A stretch of DNA of 64,000 nucleotides from Pararhizobium mangrovi (GCF_006516965.1 NZ_VHLH01000003.1:22216-86215); one strand, 5' to 3'. Shown: positions 25,604 through 34,777, counted from the first letter of the stretch. Notes: generated by a model not told the origin, from the sequence alone. Made by a program: numbers and translations.

Positions 25604-26536
25604 GTGAGCGAAATCATCATTACCGAGTTCATGGACGAGGCGGCGGTCGCGCTGCTTTCGGCGCGGCACGACACGCTCTATGACCCGTCGCTCGCCGACC
25701 GCCAGGACGCCATTCCCGAAATGGTCGCCGGTGCCAGGGCGCTGATCGTGCGTAACCGCACGAAGGTCGGCACGCCGATCCTCGAGGCGGGCGAAAAGCT
25801 TGCCTGTGTCGGCCGGCTCGGCGTCGGGCTCGACAACATCGACGTCGAGGCCTGCCGTGCACGGAGTGTGGCTGTCTATCCTGCGACGGGGGCGAACGAT
25901 CTCTCGGTCGCCGAATACGTCATGACGACGGCCGCCATGCTAATGCGCCACGCCTATCTTTCCACGAAGGACGTGATCGACGGCAAATGGCCCCGGCAGG
26001 CGCTTGCCGGCGGGGAACTGGCCGGACGCACTCTTGGCCTTGTCGGCTTCGGCTCGATCGCGCGCGAGATCGCGTGGCGCGCGCACGCGCTCGGCATGAC
26101 CATCCTCGCCTACGATCCGTTCTGCCCGCCCGATCACGAAGCCTGGCGTCTCGCCCACAACGTTTCGCTCGACAACGTTCTGGAATCTTCCGACGTCGTT
26201 TCGCTCCATACGCCGCTGACGGATCAGACGCGCCATCTCATCGATGCGGCGAACCTGGCAAAAATGAAGCCGACCGCCGCGTTAATCAACGCGGCGCGCG
26301 GGGGGATCGTCGACGAGACGGCGCTTGCCGAAGCGCTGAAGGCGGGCAAGCTCGCGGGTGCGGCGCTCGACGTCTTCGAGACCGAGCCGCTGACGGCCGA
26401 AGCGGGTGAGAAGTTCGCCGGCATCGCCAATCTGGTGCTGACGCCGCACATCGCAGGCGTGACCGAGGAATCGAACGTTCGCGTCAGCCGGATGATCGCC
26501 GAAAAGGTCCTGTCGCATCTCGAAGGGAACGCGTGA
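25604..26536 (+). CDS. slcC: D-isomer-specific 2-hydroxyacid dehydrogenase, probable (S)-sulfolactate dehydrogenase
   Basis: 310-residue NAD-dependent dehydrogenase of the D-2-hydroxyacid family. The cofactor motif GFGSIA is at 148-153. Catalytic R232 (INAARGG), E261 (FETEPL) and H282 (TPHIAG) are all present. The GTG start at 25604 follows GAGAGGAAC; there is no better in-frame start. In the known sulfolactate pathway of Chromohalobacter, SlcC belongs to this family and oxidises (S)-sulfolactate to sulfopyruvate. ComC, encoded next here, reduces that to the R form. The two together act as a racemase. A phosphoglycerate or other hydroxyacid dehydrogenase is the alternative. Confidence 0.78.
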   Translation: MSEIIITEFMDEAAVALLSARHDTLYDPSLADRQDAIPEMVAGARALIVRNRTKVGTPILEAGEKLACVGRLGVGLDNIDVEACRARSVAVYPATGANDLSVAEYVMTTAAMLMRHAYLSTKDVIDGKWPRQALAGGELAGRTLGLVGFGSIAREIAWRAHALGMTILAYDPFCPPDHEAWRLAHNVSLDNVLESSDVVSLHTPLTDQTRHLIDAANLAKMKPTAALINAARGGIVDETALAEALKAGKLAGAALDVFETEPLTAEAGEKFAGIANLVLTPHIAGVTEESNVRVSRMIAEKVLSHLEGNA

Positions 26537-26537
26537 C

Positions 26538-27530
26538 ATGCAGGTGATGAAGGCGGATGCCCTCGAGGCATCGATCACGCAGGCACTCCGCCGTTCGCGG
26601 ACCGGGGAGACGAACGCCCGTTCGGTCGCCTCGGCGCTCGTCGCGGCGGAACTGGCCGGGCAGGGTGGCCACGGTCTGCGGCGCGTTCTCGCCTATTGCG
26701 CTCAGGCCCGATCCGGCAAGGTGGACGGCTTTGCCGAACCGAAGGCCGAGCAGACGCGTCCCGGCGCGCTCGCCGTCGATGCGGCGAACGGTTTCGCTTA
26801 TCCCGCACTCGATCGCGCGATCGACTGGTTGCCGGAAGCCGCGCGCACGCAGGGTATCGCGATCGCAGGCATCCGCCGTTCGCACCATTGCGGGGTGGCC
26901 GGAGTTCCGGTCGAACGGCTGGCCGAAGCCGGCGTCGTCGCACTGCTGGTCGCGAATTCACCCGCGGCGATGGCGCCCTGGGGCGGACGACGCGCGCTCT
27001 TCGGAACCGATCCGATTGCTTTCGCAGCACCGCTGGAAGGCGGCGCTCCGGTGGTCGTCGACGTGTCGCTTTCGAAGGTGGCTCGCGGCAGGGTCATGGC
27101 GGCTTCCCAGAAAAGCGAGCCAATTCCCGAAGGCTGGGCGCTCGACGCCGAAGGCCGGCCCACGACGGACGCCGATGCCGCGCTCGCCGGCACCATGGTG
27201 CCGCTCGGCGATGCAAAGGGCACGGCGTTGGCGTTGATGGTGGAACTGCTTTGCGCCGGGCTGACCGGTGCGAACTACGGCTACGAGGCAAGTTCCTTCT
27301 TCGATGCGACGGGCAATCCGCCCGGCGTCGGCCAGACTCTGATCGCCATCGACCCGACGGCTTTTGGGAACAACGCGCTCGAACGCTTCGCCGTCCTTGC
27401 CGGCGAGATCGAGTCGATGGACGGCACGCGCGTACCCGGCCGCCGCCGGCAGGAGATTCGCCGCCGTCTCGCAGCCGAGGGAATCCCGGTCGATCCGGAC
27501 CTGATTGCGAAGATCGAAGCGCAGGAGTGA
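26538..27530 (+). CDS. comC: LDH2/MDH2-family dehydrogenase, probable (R)-sulfolactate dehydrogenase
   Basis: 330-residue protein of the malate/L-lactate dehydrogenase family that uses NAD(P)H but has no Rossmann fold. The family's histidine motif is seen in IAGIRRSHHCGVAG. The nucleotide-binding part includes VANSPAAMAPWGG. ComC-type enzymes interconvert sulfopyruvate and (R)-sulfolactate. The gene starts one base after the slcC-like stop and closes the operon. The pair of dehydrogenases with opposite stereopreference next to SuyAB is the key contextual evidence. Ureidoglycolate or malate dehydrogenase activity is possible from family alone. Confidence 0.78.
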   Translation: MQVMKADALEASITQALRRSRTGETNARSVASALVAAELAGQGGHGLRRVLAYCAQARSGKVDGFAEPKAEQTRPGALAVDAANGFAYPALDRAIDWLPEAARTQGIAIAGIRRSHHCGVAGVPVERLAEAGVVALLVANSPAAMAPWGGRRALFGTDPIAFAAPLEGGAPVVVDVSLSKVARGRVMAASQKSEPIPEGWALDAEGRPTTDADAALAGTMVPLGDAKGTALALMVELLCAGLTGANYGYEASSFFDATGNPPGVGQTLIAIDPTAFGNNALERFAVLAGEIESMDGTRVPGRRRQEIRRRLAAEGIPVDPDLIAKIEAQE

Positions 27531-27539
27531 CGCGCTACG

Positions 27540-27573
27540 GCCCTCGGTTCGGGGATCATCCCAAACCGAGGGC
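27540..27573. terminator. Hairpin between convergent comC-like and bamE genes
   Basis: GCCCTCGGTT (27540-27549) pairs perfectly with AACCGAGGGC (27564-27573), with extra GGG/CCC pairing inside. It lies just after the comC-like stop and before the convergent lipoprotein gene. There is no T-run, so it may need Rho or act as a boundary hairpin for both strands. Confidence 0.55.
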
Positions 27574-27600
27574 GCTAAAATTGTACAGCTCCGAGATTCT

Positions 27601-28104
27601 TTAGATCGCGCCCGGCGTCTGTTGCTGCGCGCCCGGCAGTGTCGGCTTCGTCGAACCGCCGGAAAGGAGCTGGCCGAGGAAGGTCTGTTCGCTTCCGCCG
27701 GTCGGGCTGGTGCGCGAGATCATGTCGAAGACGTGGCCGTCCTTCAGCGTATAGTTGGCAATGCGCGTCACCGTGCCGTCGCTGTCGAAATAGACGGCGA
27801 GGACGCTCTGGCTGACGACGTGCGACTTCATGAAGGCGAACGGCTGGCTGCGCTTCTGCGTGATGTAGTAGAACACCTCGTTGCCGAAGGTCGCCTTCGT
27901 CGAGGGCGAGCCGAGGGTCAGCAGCACCTGCTCGCGGCTCGACCCGACGGGCACGAGCTTCAGAGCGTCCTGGTCGACGACGTAACCGCTGGTATAGGTC
28001 CGCGAGGCGCACCCGGCGACACCGGCCGCCAGCGCGGTTGCCATCAGGACCGTGCCGGCCGCGGCCGTCGCCCGTGTCTTGAAATCCCGTCCGCTCAACG
28101 ACAT
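27601..28104 (-). CDS. bamE: Outer-membrane protein assembly factor BamE/OmlA lipoprotein
   Basis: 167-residue lipoprotein of the SmpA/OmlA family, part of the BAM complex that inserts outer-membrane proteins. A signal sequence (ATAAAGTVLMATALAAG) leads to the lipobox VAGC. The SmpA/OmlA fold follows, with the motif VPVGSSREQVLLTLGSPST. The ATG at 28104 has AAGGAG directly before it; a TTG six bases further would have better spacing. The C-terminus adds a Gly/Pro/Gln-rich tail. It is divergent from the cytochrome chaperone gene, an arrangement conserved across rhizobia. Confidence 0.88.
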   Translation of the reverse strand: MSLSGRDFKTRATAAAGTVLMATALAAGVAGCASRTYTSGYVVDQDALKLVPVGSSREQVLLTLGSPSTKATFGNEVFYYITQKRSQPFAFMKSHVVSQSVLAVYFDSDGTVTRIANYTLKDGHVFDMISRTSPTGGSEQTFLGQLLSGGSTKPTLPGAQQQTPGAI

Positions 28105-28234
28105 CTCCTTCGGAAAACCCTGCGGATCGCGCCATTGCGTTTCGCGCTCGCTTGGGTAAACCAGCCGCATCCGGTATGCAACACGCGGAGGGGCGACGAA
28201 GTCCCGCAACCGGTGCGTTTGCGAGGCGTCTTCA

Positions 28235-28786
28235 ATGATTTTCGGGCTTTTCGGGGGCAGGCGGCGCAACGCGAACCGGCGTATCGTCACCACCGTCTAC
28301 GAGACGCTGACCGCCGCGGCCCGTGCACCGGCCTTCTACACCGCGATGAGCGTGCCCGATTCGGTGATGGGCCGCTTCGAGATGCTGGCCGTCGAAATGG
28401 TGCTCTTCCTGCGTCGCACGCGCGGCGGATCGGTGGAAGTCGAAGCGATCGCGCAGGAGGTGGTCGACGAGTTCTTCCTCGATCTCGACCATTCCATCCG
28501 CGAGATCGGCATCGGCGATGTCGGTGTTCCCAAACGCATGAAGAAGTTCGCCCGCATGTTCTATGGGAGAGCCGAAGCCTACAGTGCGGCGCTCGACGCG
28601 CGCGATACGTGGGCTCTGGCCGACGCCCTGAAGCGTAACGTACACCCCGAGAACGAGAACGCACCGGATATGCTTGCGTTGGCGCACTACATGACGGCGA
28701 CGGAAGACGCGCTTGCCGGGACGCCCGACGCGGCGATCCTTTCCGGCGAACTCACCGTTCCGCGACCGAAAGACGACGAGGAATAG
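28235..28786 (+). CDS. Ubiquinol-cytochrome c chaperone (Cbp3/UQCC family)
   Basis: 183-residue cytoplasmic protein of the family that helps assemble cytochrome b into the bc1 complex. Typical segments are YETLTAAARAPAFYTAMSVP near residue 22 and GVPKRMKKFARMFYGRAEAY near residue 96. It starts the conserved rhizobial run chaperone - DUF177 - plsX - fabH - ihfA - merR. The stop is 2 bp before the next start. Confidence 0.88.
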   Translation: MIFGLFGGRRRNANRRIVTTVYETLTAAARAPAFYTAMSVPDSVMGRFEMLAVEMVLFLRRTRGGSVEVEAIAQEVVDEFFLDLDHSIREIGIGDVGVPKRMKKFARMFYGRAEAYSAALDARDTWALADALKRNVHPENENAPDMLALAHYMTATEDALAGTPDAAILSGELTVPRPKDDEE

Positions 28787-28788
28787 AC

Positions 28789-29361
28789 ATGGGCGGCTAT
28801 GGCGGCAAAGGCGAAGCGGGCGGGTACGAAACCTTTTCCCACCGCGTGCGCCCGGAGCATCTCGGCGAAGGCACGCAGACCGTGCAGCTTTCGGCGAGCG
28901 AGGCCGATCGCGCGCGCCTCGCGGACGAATGGGGCGTGCTCGGCGTCGAACGGCTGGACGCGGAACTGACGGTCAGGCGCTGGCGTCGCGACGGCATCCG
29001 TGTCGAAGGTCGGGTCACCGGCGACCTCATGCAGGAATGCGTCGTCACGCTGGACCCGGTGAAGACCCGGCTGGACGAGACGATCGAAGCGCTTTTCGTT
29101 CCGCAGGGTTCGCGCAACGCCGGCGACGCGCCCGGAAGCGAAGGCGAGATCGTCGTGGATCCGGAGGCGCCCGATCCGCCGGAGACCTTTTCGGGCGACG
29201 CGCTCGATCTCGCAGACGTCGCCCGCGAGTTCGCAGCGCTCGGCATCGATCCCTATCCCCATGTCGAGGACGTCGCCTTCACCGACCATGTCGAGGACGA
29301 GGCGGGCGAGGAAGAATCTCCCTTCGCCGCCCTCCGGCAATTGCGCAAGGGCGACGGCTGA
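28789..29361 (+). CDS. YceD/DUF177 family protein
   Basis: 190-residue protein of the YceD family, associated in other bacteria with 23S rRNA accumulation and often located before fabH/plsX genes. Visible features are the CVVTLDPV motif near residue 84 (one Cys retained) and the acidic EIVVDPEAPDPPE segment near residue 120. It is tightly packed behind the chaperone gene, with plsX downstream after 195 bp. Its molecular role in alphaproteobacteria is not well defined. Confidence 0.85.
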   Translation: MGGYGGKGEAGGYETFSHRVRPEHLGEGTQTVQLSASEADRARLADEWGVLGVERLDAELTVRRWRRDGIRVEGRVTGDLMQECVVTLDPVKTRLDETIEALFVPQGSRNAGDAPGSEGEIVVDPEAPDPPETFSGDALDLADVAREFAALGIDPYPHVEDVAFTDHVEDEAGEEESPFAALRQLRKGDG

Positions 29362-29556
29362 AAGCCCGAGACGTCGGCACGAACGCGGACCCCGTTCCCG
29401 CACGACGGAAAACGCCGGCCGTTCCTCCGCATTGCGAAGAATGATTTCGAGGACCCGGCCCCCGTGACAATTAATCGGTTGTGCCGGAAGGTGAATCGAC
29501 TATTTTCGGGCCACTTTCGCATTCACGAGGGGCCCGGTCGGGCCGAAGAGGATCGT

Positions 29557-30615
29557 GTGATCACAGTTTCTGTCGATGCCATGGGCGGCGACCACGGCCC
29601 CGAGGTCGTGCTTGCCGGCGCCGCGAAATCGCTGGAGCGTCATCCCGATCTGAACTTCGTCCTATTCGGCATCGAGCAGGAATGCCTGCCCATCCTCGAG
29701 CGCTTTCCGGCCCTCAAGGCGAAGAGCCGCTTCCATGCGTGCGATCGTGCCGTGCAGATGGACGAGAAACCGAGCCAGGCGCTGCGCCATGGCCGCGGAC
29801 ATTCCACCATGTGGCGTGCGCTGCAGGCGGTGAAGGACGGCGAGGCGGACGTGTGCGTTTCTGCCGGCAATACCGGCGCGCTCATGGCCATGGCGAAGTT
29901 CTGCCTGCGCACCATGACGAACATCGAGCGCCCGGCGATCGCCGCCATCTGGCCGACGCTTCGCGGAGAGAGCATCGTCCTCGACGTCGGCGCCACGATC
30001 GGGGCGGAATCCCGCCAGCTCGTGGATTTCTCCGTCATGGGTGCCGCGATGGCGCGGGCGCTCTTCGAGGTCGAGCGGCCGACTGTCGGCCTGCTCAATG
30101 TCGGCGTCGAGGAGGTCAAGGGCCAGGAAGAGGTGCGCGAGGCGGGACGGCTTCTTCGCGAGGCAGACCTCAAGTCGCTCGAATATACCGGCTTCGTGGA
30201 GGGTGACGACCTCGGCAAGGGAACGGTGGACGTCGTCGTCACAGAAGGGTTCGCCGGCAACATCGCGCTGAAGACCGCGGAGGGCACGGCGCGCCAGATC
30301 GCGGAATACCTGCGTTCGGCCATGTCGCGCACGTGGCTCGCCCAGGCCGGCTATATCCTGGCGAAGAGCGCCTTCGATCGGCTGCGCGAGAAGATGGATC
30401 CGCGCAAGGTCAATGGCGGCGTTTTCCTCGGCCTCAATGGCGTCGTGATCAAGAGCCATGGTGGTACCGACGCCGAGGGGTTTGCCGCCGCCGTCGATGT
30501 CGGCTACGACATGGCCCGCAACGATCTCAGAGCCAAGATCGATACCGATTTGAACGAGTTTCACTCCCGCCGACCGGCCGAGACCGTGGCGCAGGAAGTG
30601 CGCACTGCCGGTTAG
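29557..30615 (+). CDS. plsX: Phosphate acyltransferase PlsX
   Basis: 352-residue peripheral membrane enzyme that turns acyl-ACP into acyl-phosphate for glycerolipid synthesis. It opens with the diagnostic [28 protein letters not shown] and [14 protein letters not shown] are also typical, as is the C-terminal [19 protein letters not shown]. The GTG start at 29557 gives the standard length; GAAGAGG lies just upstream. It is 10 bp ahead of fabH, the usual pairing. Confidence 0.95.
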   Translation: MITVSVDAMGGDHGPEVVLAGAAKSLERHPDLNFVLFGIEQECLPILERFPALKAKSRFHACDRAVQMDEKPSQALRHGRGHSTMWRALQAVKDGEADVCVSAGNTGALMAMAKFCLRTMTNIERPAIAAIWPTLRGESIVLDVGATIGAESRQLVDFSVMGAAMARALFEVERPTVGLLNVGVEEVKGQEEVREAGRLLREADLKSLEYTGFVEGDDLGKGTVDVVVTEGFAGNIALKTAEGTARQIAEYLRSAMSRTWLAQAGYILAKSAFDRLREKMDPRKVNGGVFLGLNGVVIKSHGGTDAEGFAAAVDVGYDMARNDLRAKIDTDLNEFHSRRPAETVAQEVRTAG

Positions 30616-30625
30616 GAAGTAGAGT

Positions 30626-31597
30626 ATGATTCGATCAGTGGTCGCCGGTTTCGGAGCGTCTTTGCCGAAACGCGTGATGACCAACCGCGATTTCGAGGGG
30701 CTGATCGAGACTTCCGACGCCTGGATCCAGCAACGCACCGGCATCCGAGAACGCCATATCGCAAGCGAAGGCGAGACCACCGCCTCGCTCGGAGAGGCGG
30801 CCGCGCGCGCCGCGCTCGATCGCGCCGGGCGGTCCGCCCAGGACGTCGACCTGATCATCGTCGCGACGTCGACCCCGGACAACACGTTTCCCGCGACCGC
30901 CGTCAACATCCAGCAGCGTCTCGGCATCCATCACGGTGCGGCCTTCGATCTGCAGGCGGTGTGCACCGGGTTCGTCTATGCGCTGACGACGGCCGATCTC
31001 TATCTTCGCGGCGGCATGGCAAAGCGCGCGCTCGTCATCGGTACGGAGACCTTCTCGCGGCTCCTGGACTGGGACGATCGTACGACTTGCGTCCTCTTCG
31101 GCGACGGTGCCGGTGCCCTGCTGCTCGAAGCGCAGGAAGGCGGTGGCCACACGGACGACCGGGGCGTGTTGACGGCGCATCTGCGTTCCGACGGTGCCCA
31201 TCGCGAAAAGCTCTACGTCGACGGCGGACCTTCGACGACAGGTACGGTCGGCCATCTGCGCATGGAGGGCCGCGAGGTCTTCAAGCATGCCGTCGGCATG
31301 ATTACCGACGTCATCGAACAGGCCTACGAGGCGACGGGACTCGGCTCGAACGACATCGACTGGTTCGTGCCCCACCAGGCCAACAAGCGCATCATCGACG
31401 CCTCGGCCAAGAAGCTCGGCATCGCCCCGGAAAAGGTCGTCATCACCGTCGATCGGCACGGCAACACATCGGCGGCGTCGATCCCGCTTGCGCTCGCCGC
31501 GGCGGCCGGCGACGGGCGCATCCGTTCCGGCGACCTCGTATTGCTCGAGGCCATGGGCGGTGGTTTCACTTGGGGCTCGGTGCTTCTCAGGTGGTAG
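30626..31597 (+). CDS. fabH: Beta-ketoacyl-ACP synthase III FabH
   Basis: 323-residue KAS III that starts fatty-acid synthesis by condensing acetyl-CoA with malonyl-ACP. The catalytic triad is C113 (LQAVCTGF), H250 (VPHQANKR) and N280 (RHGNTSAAS). AGGAAG seven bases upstream supports the start. It is cotranscribed with plsX; ihfA follows after 154 bp with its own hairpin leader. Confidence 0.96.
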   Translation: MIRSVVAGFGASLPKRVMTNRDFEGLIETSDAWIQQRTGIRERHIASEGETTASLGEAAARAALDRAGRSAQDVDLIIVATSTPDNTFPATAVNIQQRLGIHHGAAFDLQAVCTGFVYALTTADLYLRGGMAKRALVIGTETFSRLLDWDDRTTCVLFGDGAGALLLEAQEGGGHTDDRGVLTAHLRSDGAHREKLYVDGGPSTTGTVGHLRMEGREVFKHAVGMITDVIEQAYEATGLGSNDIDWFVPHQANKRIIDASAKKLGIAPEKVVITVDRHGNTSAASIPLALAAAAGDGRIRSGDLVLLEAMGGGFTWGSVLLRW

Positions 31598-31701
31598 GGC
31601 GAAAGCCCGCCGGGACTGCCGACCTGTCGCGTATGCAGCAAATTTCGTCGCAATTTCCGCCGCTTGCTTGACCGCCGTCACCGGGGCTCCTAATCTGATC
31701 A

Positions 31702-31723
31702 GGCATCCGGCGTAGCGGATGCC
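31702..31723. other. Stem-loop in the ihfA leader
   Basis: GGCATCCG (31702-31709) pairs perfectly with CGGATGCC (31716-31723), with a 6-nt loop, 28 bp before the ihfA start. It may separate fabH and ihfA expression or regulate ihfA translation. No T-run follows. Confidence 0.45.
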
Positions 31724-31751
31724 GGCCTATAGGATCGAGCGGGTGGGTGCC

Positions 31752-32090
31752 ATGAGCGGCAATACGGTGACGCGTGCGGATTTGGCCGAGGCGGTCTTTC
31801 GCAAGGTCGGGCTTTCGCGAAGCGAGTCCGCATCGCTGGTGGAGATGGTGATCGAGGAAATCTGCAACGCCATCGTCCGCGGAGAAAGCGTGAAACTGTC
31901 TTCCTTCGCCACGTTCCAGGTCCGCGACAAGACCGAACGCGTCGGCCGCAATCCCAAGACCGGTGAGGAAGTGCCGATCTCGCCGCGCCGTGTGATGACC
32001 TTCAAGGCTTCCAACGTGCTCAAACAGAAGGTGCTCGACGCCCATCGCGACCGGCTCGGCCCGCTCGACGAGACCCGCGCGGCCGAATAG
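31752..32090 (+). CDS. ihfA: Integration host factor subunit alpha
   Basis: 112-residue DNA-bending protein of the HU/IHF family. The intercalating arm contains [12 protein letters not shown] near residues 65-76, and the N-terminal helices ([20 protein letters not shown]) match IHF alpha. It pairs with IHF beta, encoded elsewhere. The ATG at 31752 (after GGGTGGG) gives the normal length; an upstream frame extension is not needed. The merR gene follows after 107 bp, as in other rhizobia. Confidence 0.94.
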   Translation: MSGNTVTRADLAEAVFRKVGLSRSESASLVEMVIEEICNAIVRGESVKLSSFATFQVRDKTERVGRNPKTGEEVPISPRRVMTFKASNVLKQKVLDAHRDRLGPLDETRAAE

Positions 32091-32197
32091 GCGCTTGGCG
32101 CGAAAGCGGGGCATAGTTTCCGACTTCACTTGAAATCCGGCCCGCAAGGCGCCGATATGGTGCGCAAAGCACGATTCGTCCTGCCGGAGCCGGAGTT

Positions 32198-32764
32198 ATG
32201 GACAAGAGCCCCGAAGCCTTTCGTACGATCAGCGAGGTCGCCGACGAACTCGACCTCCCGCAACACGTCCTGCGGTTCTGGGAAACGCGCTTCAACCAGA
32301 TCAAGCCGATGAAGCGCGGCGGTGGCCGCCGCTATTACAGGCCCGACGACGTCGAGTTGCTGCGTGGCATTCGCCACCTCCTCTACGATCAGGGATACAC
32401 CATCAAGGGTGCGCAGAAGCTCCTGCGCCAGAATGGTCCGAAATTCGTGATCGCGATCGGCGCGGGCGACGTGGAGACGGTCGAGGCGCTCGCTGCGAAG
32501 GCGGCCGAGGAAAAGGCGCGCAAATCCGCGCGGAGATCTCCGGAAGAAAAGACGAAGGCGCGCGAGCCCGAAGACGATCGCGACGACCAACTCGTCGGCC
32601 AGGCGAAGTCGCCTTCGAGCCGGCGCCTGTTCGGTTTCGGGCAGACGAGCGAACCTCCGGCGACCGGCGGCGGCAAGATGGCCGAGGACGATCGCGCGCT
32701 CCTTCAGGAAGCACTCTACGATCTGCTGGAATGCAAGCGCATTCTCGACCAGGCGCGTTCCTGA
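32198..32764 (+). CDS. MerR-family transcriptional regulator
   Basis: 188-residue regulator with the MerR winged helix ([20 protein letters not shown], then [18 protein letters not shown]) in the first 80 residues. The C-terminal half is charged, then variable, with no cysteine-based metal site. The conserved position after ihfA points to the uncharacterised rhizobial MerR paralogue rather than CueR. GGAG precedes the ATG. It is therefore unlikely to be the regulator of the copper genes at 39.7-42.6 kb. Confidence 0.9.
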   Translation: MDKSPEAFRTISEVADELDLPQHVLRFWETRFNQIKPMKRGGGRRYYRPDDVELLRGIRHLLYDQGYTIKGAQKLLRQNGPKFVIAIGAGDVETVEALAAKAAEEKARKSARRSPEEKTKAREPEDDRDDQLVGQAKSPSSRRLFGFGQTSEPPATGGGKMAEDDRALLQEALYDLLECKRILDQARS

Positions 32765-32804
32765 GCCCTCGCTCGTTGCTTCGCCAATCCTGTGCGATTA
32801 CCGG

Positions 32805-32839
32805 TTAGAGCGTCTCCGTTTCGCTTGGAGACGCTCTAA
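32805..32839. repeat. Dispersed hairpin element, copy 1
   Basis: TTAGAGCGTCTCC (32805-32817) pairs perfectly with GGAGACGCTCTAA (32827-32839), with a 9-nt loop. Similar AGAGCGTYTC hairpins are scattered between genes in many rhizobial genomes. A related copy is at 63913-63943. It may also end transcription after merR. Confidence 0.6.
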
Positions 32840-32929
32840 AGCTGCAATGCCATCCGGTCTGGAGTAGGTGGGTTTAACCTGTCACCAGTGCCTGTTTTGC
32901 ACTTCGGTTAGATCGGCGGCCCCTGAGAC

Positions 32930-33265
32930 CTATCGCAGGATGGGGCATCCGTATTCGTTGGCGAAACGCATCCGGCCGATCCCTCTGCGCGTATATCCCT
33001 CGACGACGACCGTACGTCCGACATGGACGACGCGCGGGCGATAGAAGCCGTAGCGCGCGGCGATGTCTTCGGCCTGACGGCCGTAGCACCTGCCGCGGTC
33101 GTAGCGGCGATACTCGCGATGGCGATAGCGCGGTGGGTTCGGATCGTAGGTGCGCACGCCGTTTGGCCCAATCTCGATGCCGAGGTTCTGGGCGAACGAA
33201 GGGGCGACCGAGCCGGCAAGGCTCAGCGCGACGATGACGGCGATCGACGACAGCTTGCTGAACAT
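32930..33265 (-). CDS. Small secreted basic protein, unknown function
   Basis: 111-residue protein with a clear signal peptide (MFSKLSSIAVIVALSLAGSV ... SFAQ). The mature part is rich in Arg and Tyr (RYRHREYRRYDRGRCYGRQA) and ends EYGCPILR, with two cysteines. Similar proteins occur across rhizobia without known function; a periplasmic or envelope location is likely. GAGGAAAAC before the ATG at 33265 sets the start. Confidence 0.75.
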   Translation of the reverse strand: MFSKLSSIAVIVALSLAGSVAPSFAQNLGIEIGPNGVRTYDPNPPRYRHREYRRYDRGRCYGRQAEDIAARYGFYRPRVVHVGRTVVVEGYTRRGIGRMRFANEYGCPILR

Positions 33266-33474
33266 GACGTTTTCCTCGAACGATGCGTGCCGGTCGACTG
33301 CAAGGTGCCGTTGGCGGTTACCTCGCTCACAAGAATTCGATCCGACCACGATGTCCCAAAAACAACCGTCTCAACCGAAGGTTCCGGAACGCTGGCGGGT
33401 ACGCCGTCACATCTCCTCACAACCGGATTCCGATCGTGAAACACGCGGAATCCGGCTGGTTGGTGGTCGAGAAC

Positions 33475-33708
33475 CTAGCTCTCGGCCTCGATGACCTTTT
33501 CGAGCTTGTACTCCTCGCCTTCGCCGGGCTGGACGTAGACACGGCCTTCGCGCCCGCGCTTGCTGGAGTTCTGTGCCGAGAGGATCGCCGCGTCGATGGC
33601 GTCTTCGCGGGAATCGTAGCGCGGCATGTCGCCATCGCCCTGCTCGTTGTCCGAGCGCAGTTCCCACTGGCCCTGATGACGGGTTACGTAAAGAGTGTCG
33701 CGAGACAT
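33475..33708 (-). CDS. DUF2188-like small protein
   Basis: 77-residue soluble protein starting MSRDTLYVTRHQGQWELRSD, with a short beta-rich pattern and the segment SREDAIDAAILSAQNSSKR. This resembles DUF2188 proteins, which are widespread, small and of unknown function. AAAAGGAACG upstream is a fitting ribosome-binding site. It lies next to another small rhizobial protein gene on the same strand. Confidence 0.72.
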   Translation of the reverse strand: MSRDTLYVTRHQGQWELRSDNEQGDGDMPRYDSREDAIDAAILSAQNSSKRGREGRVYVQPGEGEEYKLEKVIEAES

Positions 33709-33763
33709 GGTCGTTCCTTTTCCCTGTTGATCTCGTTTTCGATTTTCGCGTCGGCAAGGATGG

Positions 33764-34057
33764 TCAGAAACCGGATCCGGCCTTTCGCGCGATCGCTTCT
33801 CCGGCTGCGAGCGGCACTTCGGCGAGACAGATGCAGGCGGCTTCCGCGTAGCTGGCGAAGCTCGCCCGTGCGGTTTCCGCACCGAGGTCGCCGCAGATCG
33901 CGGCACGGCAATCGCGAAGCGCGTCGCCGCGATGCTTCGACCATGCGGCGGATCGGTTTTCGAGAAAGGCGAGCGCTTCGCCCGCGCTTGCGACCGCCCG
34001 CTTGAAGCTGAGGCTGTCGAGAATGTGTACCGGTTCGCGAAAGGTGTCCTGCGTCAT
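33764..34057 (-). CDS. DUF982 family protein
   Basis: 97-residue protein of the rhizobial DUF982 family. The typical pattern is seen in AVASAGEALAFLENRSAAWS and RDCRAAICGDLGAETARASF. The function is unknown. The start ATG at 34057 (MTQDTFREPV) is the best fit to family length. It is 55 bp upstream of the DUF2188-like gene on the same strand, so the two may be cotranscribed. Confidence 0.75.
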   Translation of the reverse strand: MTQDTFREPVHILDSLSFKRAVASAGEALAFLENRSAAWSKHRGDALRDCRAAICGDLGAETARASFASYAEAACICLAEVPLAAGEAIARKAGSGF

Positions 34058-34345
34058 GGCCTTCGTACTCCTGATTTCATCCCGCGGTAGATGGACACGA
34101 AACGTCTCGACGCTGCGCGACCGGCTTACGGATGACATGCTGCCATCCGGCGCGGTCCGGGCAACGGCCGCGTGGGAGGAGGGGTTCCGTTCGTGCGCCA
34201 TCTTTTTTCGAAGGCGATCGCCGGCGCGGCCGTCGCATTCGCGATGCCGGTATCGTCCATGCCGAAAATTTCCGGGCCGACGCGCCGGATCATGGCTTGC
34301 GAAGGTGCTTCGAAACCCCTAGGAAAAAGCGTCGTCTCGACGGTT
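34058..34345. other. Intergenic region before tRNA-Pro
   Basis: 288 bp between the DUF982 gene and tRNA-Pro. It must contain promoters for both directions, but I see no strong -35/-10 pair, no gene and no repeat. Confidence 0.4.
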
Positions 34346-34422
<77 letters not shown>

Positions 34423-34474
34423 TCGAGCCGCAACCCGCGATCATCGCCTCGCGAAGCGACCGGACGGACAGGTC

Positions 34475-34723
34475 ATGACTTCGAGAAAGCCCATTTCCAC
34501 GGCTCCCACGGATGGAACCCGGGTCACGGTCTACTGGACCGATCACAATGGGACACTCAACGAATCGCTCGCGCATTACCGCTCGCTCAATCGGCTCGAG
34601 AAGGCCGGCGGGGACTGGTCGGCTGCCGACGAGGGTTGGTGGACCTTCGTGGATAACGATACGCAGAAGCGCATCCATCCCGAAGAATGGCGACCGGACG
34701 GAACGGTCGACGACGACGCGTAA
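34475..34723 (+). CDS. Small hypothetical protein
   Basis: 82-residue soluble protein beginning MTSRKPISTAPTDGTRVTVY, followed by an aromatic, acidic C-terminal half (GWWTFVDNDTQKRIHPEEW). The PISTAPTDGTR opening occurs in many short proteins of phages and rhizobia of unknown role. It lies 52 bp after tRNA-Pro. The frame is open further upstream through the tRNA, so the start at 34475 is chosen on protein grounds. Function is unknown. Confidence 0.6.
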   Translation: MTSRKPISTAPTDGTRVTVYWTDHNGTLNESLAHYRSLNRLEKAGGDWSAADEGWWTFVDNDTQKRIHPEEWRPDGTVDDDA

Positions 34724-34777
34724 GGCCGCCCGTCAGGCGAGAAGCGAACTGCTGCACGTTCGCTCCATCAGCGTCGT

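Noticed and set aside
33351..33494. Small plus-strand frame beginning MSQKQPSQPKVPERW
   Set aside because: No ribosome-binding site, overlap with the end of the DUF2188-like gene, and no recognisable features.
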